Positions 40,559 to 46,771 of a stretch of 46,771 bases of DNA are shown piece after piece. Each line of letters starts with the position of its first letter. Position 1 is the first letter of the stretch. Made by a program: the position numbers and the translations under genes. This DNA comes from an uncultured Burkholderiales bacterium. Its GTDB lineage: Bacteria > Pseudomonadota > Gammaproteobacteria > Burkholderiales > Thiobacillaceae. A model generated the notes under the pieces. The model worked only from the letters and a program-made list of their open reading frames with translations, was not told where the DNA came from and made no database searches. The DNA is taken from assembly GCA_938038385.1 (NCBI GenBank), contig CALHRD010000136.1, forward strand, positions 1-46,771, read 5' to 3'.

Positions 40559-41769
40559 GCGCACACACTGGACACTTGTTCAATGACCTGCCGCTGCCCG
40601 AAGACACCAAAGGTTTGGTCAAGATACCCAGCTCCAGCAAACACCTCGACCCCGACCAGCGCAGCTTCAATCGCCTCACCGACCAAGTGCACCGCCTGCG
40701 CGAGGAGGTCGCACAGTGGCAGATGCGCCTGAACGGTGTGCGCCAACGCGGCCTGAGCGAACTTCTGCCAGTGATCGAGGCCATGCAGCAGGCCCAGATC
40801 GAACAGGTCAAGCAGATCGACGCCCTGCTCAGCCGACCGGGCAAGACGAAACACCTCACGCGCAAACGCCGGGACACGCTCGCCGAGTACCTGCTCTGGC
40901 TGCTCGAACCCCTGCTCAAGGAAACCCAGGACCCCGAGCTCGTCGCCATCCACGACCGCCATAGCGTCCTCACGCACGCCGAGAGCGCCGAACTCGAACG
41001 GGAGTTGGCGCGCGGCCTGCTCGGCGACATGTTCGGGGAGGAGGCGCTGGAAGGCTTCGCAGACGGCGATCTGGAGGACATACTGGCGCATGCCCAGGCC
41101 CGACTGGACGAGCATGAACGGACGCGATCCGCGCGCAAACCGTCGCGCAAGGCGCAACGGGCCGTCGAGATCAAGCAGGAGGCCGACCAGGCCGTGCGCG
41201 AGACCTTTCGCAAACTGGCCAGCCACCTCCACCCCGACCGCGAGACCGACGAAGCCGCACGGCAACGCAAGACCGAACTGATGCAGCGCGCCAACGACGC
41301 CTATGCCAAAAACGACCTCTTGACGCTGCTGACGCTGCAGCTCGAATGCGAACAGCTCGATGCCGATCAGCTGGCGGAACTGCCCGAGGCCCGCATCCAG
41401 CGCTTCAACCATGCCCTGCGCGAGCAGGTACGCGCCCTGGAGGCGGAGAAGCAACAGATCATCGACCAGATCGCCGACCTGCTCGACACTTCTCCCGGCA
41501 TCATCGCCACCGTAGATGGCGAAGACCGCCTGTTCGACGATCGCCTGCAAACGGCACGCGATCAGCTTGAGGTGCTCAGGGCGCGAACGCAGGCCCTCGC
41601 CGACCCCGCCCGTCAACGCCAGGCCATTGACGACATTGTTGCCGAGATGCGCAGTTTCGACGAGGTGATCGGCATGGACGAATTTACCCGGATCGTGGAG
41701 AGAGACATTTATACCGACGCCCCCCAACCACGCAGGCGCGCCAAGCGGCGCAACAATCGGCGTTTGTAG
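40555..41769 (+). CDS. J-domain protein of unknown role, 404 aa
   Basis: A 404-residue, highly charged, mostly helical protein. A J-domain-like segment around residues 210-265 contains HPD (ASHLHPDRETDEAARQRKTE) and the helix III/IV region QRANDAYAKNDLLTLLTL; this layout, with the J domain in the middle, is unlike DnaJ or CbpA. Long stretches on both sides could form coiled coils. No zinc finger or client-binding domain is visible. The C-terminus is basic (RRRAKRRNNRR). The ATG overlaps the methyltransferase stop and GGAG precedes it, so the two are co-expressed. The stop codon lies inside the BIME. Partner and function unknown; a DnaK-stimulating role is inferred from HPD. Confidence 0.82.
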   Translation: MSAHTGHLFNDLPLPEDTKGLVKIPSSSKHLDPDQRSFNRLTDQVHRLREEVAQWQMRLNGVRQRGLSELLPVIEAMQQAQIEQVKQIDALLSRPGKTKHLTRKRRDTLAEYLLWLLEPLLKETQDPELVAIHDRHSVLTHAESAELERELARGLLGDMFGEEALEGFADGDLEDILAHAQARLDEHERTRSARKPSRKAQRAVEIKQEADQAVRETFRKLASHLHPDRETDEAARQRKTELMQRANDAYAKNDLLTLLTLQLECEQLDADQLAELPEARIQRFNHALREQVRALEAEKQQIIDQIADLLDTSPGIIATVDGEDRLFDDRLQTARDQLEVLRARTQALADPARQRQAIDDIVAEMRSFDEVIGMDEFTRIVERDIYTDAPQPRRRAKRRNNRRL

Positions 41770-41817
41770 GTCGGGCTTCAGCCCGACACCCAACCCGTCG
41801 GACTCAAGTCCGACTAC
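41766..41817. repeat. Bipartite REP element (BIME) between convergent genes
   Basis: Two perfect palindromes lie head to head: GTCGGGC-TTCA-GCCCGAC (41770-41787) and GTCGGACT-CA-AGTCCGAC (41797-41814), joined by nine bases. Each has a GTAG tetranucleotide at its outer foot (41766-41769 on the plus strand; CTAC at 41814-41817, so GTAG on the minus strand). GTAG at the foot of a hairpin is the mark of REP sequences mobilised by REP-associated tyrosine transposases. The J-domain gene's stop codon TAG (41767-41769) is the beginning of the element. No such transposase is in the window. It may also act as a two-way terminator or stabiliser of both mRNA 3' ends. Confidence 0.85.
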
Positions 41818-41998
41818 ACATGGTTGGTCGAGATCGACACGGATTCAGGTATTCGATATGTCTCGCATCCTGAGCTCCGTACGCCTTGCGCAGCAATTTA
41901 TTCAGCGTTTCCCTAGCTCGCCTCAGAATCGACCTCGTATCGCTGGGCGGTGATATATCCGGGCCAGGCCCCTGCTTGCTGTTTCTTGCGGACCGGCC

Positions 41999-42895
41999 CT
42001 ATTTCGCTGCGAACGCCTCGAGCTTCCTCGCCCGGATCACGTTGCCGTCGAGACCCGCCTCCTTCGCCGTGCCGCCGTAGGCAAGGACCATCAGCTGCGA
42101 GTAGTAGAGCACCGGCATGTTGAATTTGGTGCCGTACTTCTTGTTGATCTGGCCCTGGTAGACCTCGGTGTTGGCCTGGCACAGCGGACAGGGCGTGACC
42201 AGCATTTCGGCGCCATTGTCGTAGGCGCTCTCGATGATGTCCTTGATCTGCGCCTGGGCCTTGTCCGGCTCGGAGAAGGCGAGCGCGCCGCCGCAGCAGG
42301 TGACCTTCTGGTCGTAGGGCACGGCCTCGCCGCCCACCGTCTCGATGAGCTTGTCCAGATACACCGGGTTCTCGAACGATTCGCCGTGGATGCCGAACGG
42401 CCGGTTGGTCTGGCATCCGACGTAACCGGCGAACTTCATGCCGTCGAGCGGTTTCTTTACCGGTTTCTTCAGCTCGTCGTAGCCGAGGTCTTCAATCAGC
42501 ACCTCGACCATGTGCTTGATCTCGGGGATGGCCTTGATCGAGAGTCCCGCCTCCTTGAGCGCCTCCTGGGTGTCCGCCATGAGCGCCGAGTTGTGCTCTA
42601 GGCGCTCCTTGGACTCCCTCGCGCCCAGCCAGCAGGCGGCGCAGGTGGCGACGATGTCCTGGCCGGGGAGATTGGACTCGGCCAGGGCGAAATTGCGCGC
42701 GTTCATCACGTGGCGCGGCAGCTCGCCCGACTCGGCGTAGCTGATGGAGGCGCCGCAGCAGTTCCAGTCGGGGATCTCGGTGATCTTGATGTCCAGCGTC
42801 TTGCACATGGACTCGACCGAGGTCAGGTAGTTGGAGGCAGACGCCCCTTTCTGGGAGGAGCAGCCGGGGTAGAAAGCGTATTCCTTGCGTGCCAT
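41999..42895 (-). CDS. hdrB: HdrB-like subunit with two CCG domains
   Basis: A 298-residue soluble protein with two complete CCG motifs: Cys12, Cys46-Cys47, Cys85 and Cys88; and Cys161, Cys200-Cys201, Cys236 and Cys239. In methanogen HdrB each such set binds a non-cubane [4Fe-4S] cluster that cleaves disulfides. Both sets are intact here, so catalysis or two-electron transfer is possible. AAGGAG lies nine bases before the ATG. It is last in the qmoA-qmoB-hdrC-hdrB operon, 13 bases after hdrC. It has no membrane segment. Whether its acceptor is a quinone-linked partner or a thiol is unknown. Confidence 0.93.
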   Translation of the reverse strand: MARKEYAFYPGCSSQKGASASNYLTSVESMCKTLDIKITEIPDWNCCGASISYAESGELPRHVMNARNFALAESNLPGQDIVATCAACWLGARESKERLEHNSALMADTQEALKEAGLSIKAIPEIKHMVEVLIEDLGYDELKKPVKKPLDGMKFAGYVGCQTNRPFGIHGESFENPVYLDKLIETVGGEAVPYDQKVTCCGGALAFSEPDKAQAQIKDIIESAYDNGAEMLVTPCPLCQANTEVYQGQINKKYGTKFNMPVLYYSQLMVLAYGGTAKEAGLDGNVIRARKLEAFAAK

Positions 42896-42908
42896 GTTCT
42901 CGATCTCC

Positions 42909-43547
42909 TTACGCCACGGCCTTGGCAGCCTTGCGCTTGGCTTCCAGTTCCTTGGCCTTGGCGAGCATGGCCTGGATGCCCTTGATGTCCTTGCACTTGT
43001 GGCCGCCGCCCAGGGCCTCGAAGATGTTGAGGCGTTTGGCCTTGACCAGGCCCAGGGCCACGTCCTTCATCTCCAGCCCCTTCTTGATGCCGGCCATGAA
43101 GCCGTCCTTGAAGTAGAGCGACTGGGTGAGCTTGACCTCGTTGACCCGGCCGGTCTTGGTGCAGTTGTTCCAGAAGGTCTGCGACAGGTGCAGGGTGGGC
43201 TGCATCTTGGGGGCGAGGCCCAAGCGGTAGGCGTACTCGGCGATGCCGTGCATGATGTGGGTGATGGGCAGCTTCCTCGGGCAGCGCACGTAGCAGTTGT
43301 AGCAGGAAGTGCACATCCACATCGAGTTGGAGGTGAGCACCTCCTCGCGCTTGCCCGCCCGGATCATCATGAAGATCTCCTGCGGCGGGTGGTCCCAGCC
43401 AGGGTGGAAGTTGGTCGGGCAGGAGCCGGAACACACCCCGCACTGCATGCACATCTTCACCCACTCGCCCATCTCGGCCTGTTCCTCGATCTCCTTGAGG
43501 AAGTTGTTCTTGTACCGGGCGGCCATCTGTTCGTTCGCGTTGCTCAT
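42909..43547 (-). CDS. hdrC: HdrC-like iron-sulfur subunit (QmoC N-terminal equivalent)
   Basis: A 212-residue protein with two ferredoxin-type clusters: Cys33, 36, 39 and 43, and Cys79, 82, 85 and 89. It matches the Fe-S part of QmoC and HdrC, but the rest of the protein is hydrophilic and ends in a basic Lys/Ala-rich tail; the haem-b membrane domain of QmoC is absent. GGAGG precedes the ATG at 43547. The reading frame is open far upstream, but that part only shadows qmoB. It would pass electrons between QmoAB and HdrB. Confidence 0.93.
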   Translation of the reverse strand: MSNANEQMAARYKNNFLKEIEEQAEMGEWVKMCMQCGVCSGSCPTNFHPGWDHPPQEIFMMIRAGKREEVLTSNSMWMCTSCYNCYVRCPRKLPITHIMHGIAEYAYRLGLAPKMQPTLHLSQTFWNNCTKTGRVNEVKLTQSLYFKDGFMAGIKKGLEMKDVALGLVKAKRLNIFEALGGGHKCKDIKGIQAMLAKAKELEAKRKAAKAVA

Positions 43548-43564
43548 GCTACTCGCCTCCTCGC

Positions 43565-45820
43565 TCAGAAGCCCTTGAAGGGGGACATGCCGATTTCCTG
43601 GATCTTGGCCGCGTAATCGTTGATCTTGCGCGGCAGGGTGTCGATGTCGGTGATGGCCACCTCCAGGTCGAATACCCGCTCGGTCTCCAGGTTCATGTTC
43701 TTCAGGGTGTCGCCCACCTTCGACAGACGGTAGCGGCCGAGCTCGGAGCCCTTGACGAAGTGGCACTGATACTCCTCGCCGTGCTTGCAGCCCATGAGCA
43801 TGACGCCGTCGTAGCCGGAGTTGAGTGCATCCGTAATCCAGATGGTGTTGACCGAACCCAGGCAGCGCACGGGAATGGCGCGCACGAAGGCGCTGTATTC
43901 GTTGCGGTTCATGGCCGCCATGTCCAGCGCCGGGTAGGCGTCGTTCTCGCAGGCCAGGATCAGGATGCGCGGCTTCTCGGAGAACTCGTCCGGGATGTTC
44001 ACCGCCTTGATCTGCGCGCCGACGGTGTTCACCGAGTAGTTCTCGAAGGAGATCACCCGCACCGGGCAGGCGCCCATGCAGGTGCCGCAGCGCCGGCAGC
44101 GGCTCTCGTTGAACAGCGGGAAGCGCTTCTCGTCCTCGTCGATGGCGCCGAACGGACACTCGACCGTGCAGCGCTTGCACTGGGTGCAGCCCTCCAGACG
44201 CGCAGTCGGGAAGCTGAGGTCGCCGGCACGGGGATGCGCCGCCTTGCCGAGTCCTGCGTTCTCCATCGCCTGGATCGCCTTCATGGCCGCACCGGTGGCG
44301 TCCTCCTGGGCCTGGGCGATGTCCATCGGACGGCGCACCGGCCCGGCGGTGTAGATGGCCGTGCGGCGGGTCTCGTAAGGAAAACAGATGAAATGGCTGT
44401 CGGTGAAGCCCCATTTGAACTGCGGGATGTCCGGCCCCTGGCGGTAGGTGAGGTTGAGGATGGAGATGGGCTTCTCCTCCACCACCGGGGCGGGCGCCTC
44501 GGCGCCCTCCTCCGATCCGGCCGCCTCCGCGGCGGGCGCCGCCACCGCATCGATGTTCACGCCGGAATTGGGCACCACGCCAGTGGCCAGCACCACCAGG
44601 TCGGCCTCGATGCGGGCATCCTTGTCGTCCAGGATCAGGTCGTGGAACCTGACCGTGCAGGCGTCGCCGTTCGGCACCACCTCGGACACCACGCCCTTGG
44701 AGAAGATCACGCCCTTGTTCTGCGCCGAGCGGTAGAAGTCCTCGCCGTTGCCGGGGGTCCTGAGATCGGTGAACAGCACCACGGTGTCCACGTCCGGGTT
44801 GGCGTCCTTGAAGTACATCGCCTGCTTGATGCTGGTGTTGCAGCAGTAGCCGGAACAATAGGGCAGGTGTTCGCCGCTCGGGTCGCGCTGACCGGCACAC
44901 TGCACGAACACGACCGACTTCACCTCCTTGCCGTCGGCGCGCTTGATGACGCCGCCGTTGGCGGCCTTCGCCAAGGCCTCCAGGCCGGCCTGATCGACCA
45001 CGTGCGGCGTCTTGCCATAGCCCAGGTGCGGCAGCCTGTTGGCGTCATACAGGTTGAAGCCGGTGGCCTGCACGATGGCGCCGATGTCCTCGGTCACCGT
45101 CGGGCCGCTCTCCATGGCGATATCGACCTTGAAGCGGCCGGGGGCGCCGGCGGTCTTGGCGATGGTGGAGTTCAGATACACCTTGATGTTGGCGTCCGCC
45201 TCGATCTGCGCCACGAGATCCGCCACGCCGTTGTCCTCGGGGGCCTTGAACGGCTCGCGGGTGGGTGTGCGCTTGTAGAGCTTCGCCGCCCAGCCGCCGA
45301 GCGCGCCGGTCTTCTCCACCAGCACCACCTTGTAGCCGGCCTTGGAAGCCTCCAGGGCGGAGGTCATACCGGACATGCCGCCGCCGACCACCAGCAGGGT
45401 CTTGTTCGTACCGGTATTGGGGTTGCCGGCGGGCTGGGTCATGGCCTTGACCTCGGCGCAGGCCATGCGCACGTAGTCCTCGGCCATTTCCTGGGTGGTC
45501 TCGCGCGCCTCCTCGGTGTCGGGCCGCACCCAGATCACGCCTTCGCGCAGGTTGCCGCGCGAGATGGCGGTGGTCGGGAAATTGAAGGCCTCGGTCTTGG
45601 CGCGGCGCGAGCAGGCGCAGAGGGCGGCGTGGGTGACGCCCTCGTCGTCGATGTCGGCCCTGATCATGGCTACGCCCTCGGCGGAGCAGAGGAAGGGATG
45701 GGTCTTGACGACCTGCATCTTGCCTTCCTTCTTGGCCACGGCCTCCAGGGCGGCGATGTCCAGGCGCTCGCCCAGGCCGCAACCGGAACAGATGTATGCA
45801 GCGTGTTTTTTCTCAGCCAT
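43565..45820 (-). CDS. qmoB: QmoB: FAD/iron-sulfur oxidoreductase with C-terminal MvhD domain
   Basis: A 751-residue HdrA-type flavoprotein. In order: Cys11/Cys14/Cys45/Cys68/Cys70 (N-terminal Fe-S region), the FAD-binding GGGMSG at 146-151, the HdrA motif around QCAGQRD and YCSGYCC, an Ala/Glu/Pro-rich linker near 410-435, two ferredoxin clusters (Cys545, 548, 551, 555; Cys575, 578, 581, 585) and an MvhD-like domain from about 617 with GCKHGEEYQCHF. HdrA plus ferredoxin plus MvhD is the QmoB layout. Qmo shuttles electrons between APS reductase and the quinone pool. The ATG at 45820 has GGAGG seven bases upstream; a TTG two codons earlier is less likely. Confidence 0.93.
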   Translation of the reverse strand: MAEKKHAAYICSGCGLGERLDIAALEAVAKKEGKMQVVKTHPFLCSAEGVAMIRADIDDEGVTHAALCACSRRAKTEAFNFPTTAISRGNLREGVIWVRPDTEEARETTQEMAEDYVRMACAEVKAMTQPAGNPNTGTNKTLLVVGGGMSGMTSALEASKAGYKVVLVEKTGALGGWAAKLYKRTPTREPFKAPEDNGVADLVAQIEADANIKVYLNSTIAKTAGAPGRFKVDIAMESGPTVTEDIGAIVQATGFNLYDANRLPHLGYGKTPHVVDQAGLEALAKAANGGVIKRADGKEVKSVVFVQCAGQRDPSGEHLPYCSGYCCNTSIKQAMYFKDANPDVDTVVLFTDLRTPGNGEDFYRSAQNKGVIFSKGVVSEVVPNGDACTVRFHDLILDDKDARIEADLVVLATGVVPNSGVNIDAVAAPAAEAAGSEEGAEAPAPVVEEKPISILNLTYRQGPDIPQFKWGFTDSHFICFPYETRRTAIYTAGPVRRPMDIAQAQEDATGAAMKAIQAMENAGLGKAAHPRAGDLSFPTARLEGCTQCKRCTVECPFGAIDEDEKRFPLFNESRCRRCGTCMGACPVRVISFENYSVNTVGAQIKAVNIPDEFSEKPRILILACENDAYPALDMAAMNRNEYSAFVRAIPVRCLGSVNTIWITDALNSGYDGVMLMGCKHGEEYQCHFVKGSELGRYRLSKVGDTLKNMNLETERVFDLEVAITDIDTLPRKINDYAAKIQEIGMSPFKGF

Positions 45821-45822
45821 GT

Positions 45823-46771
45823 TCAAGCCTCCGCACGGGCAACCTTGTTGACGACCTGGATCGCGCGCAGCGCGGCCGCGGTGGCGCTCTGCACGGCACG
45901 GTTCACGTCCAGCGCGTTGGTGGCGCAGCCGGCGCCGAAGATGCCGGCGTTGGCCGGGTCGGCCATGATGAAACCGGAGGAGTCGGCCATCACCTCGACC
46001 GGGATGTCGACGCCCTTGACGCTGGGCTCCATGCCCACCGCCAGGACGACCAGGTCATGCGGGTTGGAGTAGCGCTTGTAGCCCTCGGTGTTCACCCCCC
46101 AGCACACCGGGTTGCCGTCCTTATCCTGGGAGATGCGCGCCACCTTGGACTTGATGAAGCTGACGTTGGGATTGGCCTTGACCTTGGCGTAGAAGTCCTC
46201 GAAGCGGTCGATGGCGCGGATGTCGATGTAGTAGATCGTCGACTTGCCCGCGTCGCCGTAGGCCTCCTGCACGTAATGGGTCTGCTTCAGCGAGCCCATG
46301 CAGCAGAAGCGCGAGCAGTGGCGCAGGTGGTTCTCGTCGCGCGAGCCGGCGCACTGGATGAAGGCGACGTTCTTCGCCTCCTTGCCGTCAGAGGGGCGCA
46401 GGATGCGCCCGCCGGTGGGACCGTGCGGGTCGGCCAGGCGCTCGAACTCCACGTTGGTGATCACGTTGGGGAACTCGCCGTAGCGATAAGGGGTGATCTT
46501 CTCGGCGTCGTAGGGCTTCCAGCCGGTGGCCCAGACGATGGCGCCGGCCTTGAGGCTGACCATCTCCTCCTGCTGCGCGAGATCGATGGCGCCGTACTTG
46601 CAGGCGGCCTTGGCCTTGTCGGCCTCGGGCGTGCCGATGATGGAACGGTCGATCACGTAGCGCTGGGGATAAGCCATGCTGTGCGGCAGGTAGGCGGCCT
46701 TGATCTTGCCCAGGTCGTAGTTGAAGGCGTCCGGGATCTGGGTCGAGACCGCCTTGGCACACTCGCCGCAG
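45823..46771 (-). CDS. qmoA: QmoA: HdrA-like flavoprotein (partial, 5' end beyond the window)
   Basis: The last 315 codons of an HdrA-type flavoprotein are visible; the frame is open at the right edge, beginning at CGECAKAV. Marks are the FAD/substrate region KAGAIVWATGWKPYD, FIQCAGSRDENHLRHCSRFCCMGSLKQ (family motif, shared with QmoB) and the C-terminal FAD-binding IFGAGCATNALDVNRAVQSA. It has no ferredoxin or MvhD domain in the visible part and ends much earlier than QmoB, as QmoA does. The stop lies two bases upstream of the qmoB ATG. qmoA should be the first of the four genes, with aprBA or sat likely further right. Confidence 0.92.
   Translation of the reverse strand, partial: CGECAKAVSTQIPDAFNYDLGKIKAAYLPHSMAYPQRYVIDRSIIGTPEADKAKAACKYGAIDLAQQEEMVSLKAGAIVWATGWKPYDAEKITPYRYGEFPNVITNVEFERLADPHGPTGGRILRPSDGKEAKNVAFIQCAGSRDENHLRHCSRFCCMGSLKQTHYVQEAYGDAGKSTIYYIDIRAIDRFEDFYAKVKANPNVSFIKSKVARISQDKDGNPVCWGVNTEGYKRYSNPHDLVVLAVGMEPSVKGVDIPVEVMADSSGFIMADPANAGIFGAGCATNALDVNRAVQSATAAALRAIQVVNKVARAEA

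Noticed and set aside
42909-44900. HdrC frame extending to 663 codons
   Set aside because: The part above 43547 reads qmoB in the wrong frame and is Arg/Gly-rich. The ATG at 43547 has a good ribosome-binding site and gives a standard HdrC.
43760-46072. A 770-codon open frame on the plus strand
   Set aside because: Antisense to qmoB and qmoA, which carry intact FAD and Fe-S motifs; the composition (His, Val, Gly-rich) is that of a shadow.
41999-46771. Sulfur-oxidising sHdr complex
   Set aside because: sHdr clusters have paired hdrC/hdrB copies with lipoate-binding proteins. Here a QmoB with ferredoxin and MvhD domains, next to QmoA, is present.

Overview
The window is a high-GC stretch of a proteobacterial chromosome. 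Its gene order is typical of Gammaproteobacteria: yciV(rnm)-yciO, yciB-yciI-bolA, icd-csp-clpS-clpA, and yceD-rpmF-plsX-fabHDG-acpP-fabF-pabC-mltG-tmk-holB-pilZ-tatD. The right end carries QmoA and QmoB homologues with HdrC- and HdrB-like partners. This points to dissimilatory sulfur metabolism, most likely a sulfur-oxidising gammaproteobacterium. The species cannot be named from the sequence. I found no tRNA, rRNA, CRISPR array or intact insertion sequence, and no gene-free stretch longer than 300 bases.

Layout. (1) 1-2064, minus strand: parA, parB, an unknown 105-residue protein and the start of a Cys-rich protein, all overlapping. They look like the edge of an integrated conjugative-type element that continues leftwards. 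(2) 2169-10752, minus: a tightly packed run rnm-yciO-M50 protease-trpS-lon-scpA-scpB-rluB-DUF2905, with a probable sigma-32 promoter in front of lon. (3) 10836-12842, plus: yciB, yciI, a BolA-family gene and a PpiC-type isomerase. (4) 12861-21665: cbpA-like gene, a divergent hfq, lemA with a GIDE-domain gene, gyrA, a TRZ/ATZ deaminase, rluE and icd. (5) 21653-24879: a 61-residue protein overlapping icd, a cold-shock gene, clpS and clpA. (6) 24889-35716, minus: the large fatty-acid, phospholipid, L32 and replication-accessory cluster, with probable promoters before yceD, before acpP and possibly before fabD. (7) 35876-41769, plus: a two-subunit pyruvate carboxylase, a YceF-type Maf protein, an RsmI-like methyltransferase and a J-domain protein, probably one operon. 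(8) 41766-41817: a pair of inverted REP-type palindromes (a BIME) between convergent genes. (9) 41999-46771, minus: qmoA (cut by the window edge), qmoB, hdrC, hdrB.

How it fits together. Most of the window is housekeeping: protein quality control (Lon, ClpAP/ClpS, J-domain proteins, PpiC), translation (TrpRS, L32, RluB, RluE), chromosome maintenance (ScpAB, GyrA), cell wall (MltG) and lipid synthesis. The most distinctive part is the qmoAB-hdrCB operon. It encodes a flavin/iron-sulfur electron-transfer complex in which the usual membrane subunit QmoC is absent from the visible order and two soluble Hdr-like subunits take its place. Other points worth a second look are the unusual Hfq, the BIME, the lon heat-shock promoter, the Fe-S type TrpRS and the boundary of the mobile element.
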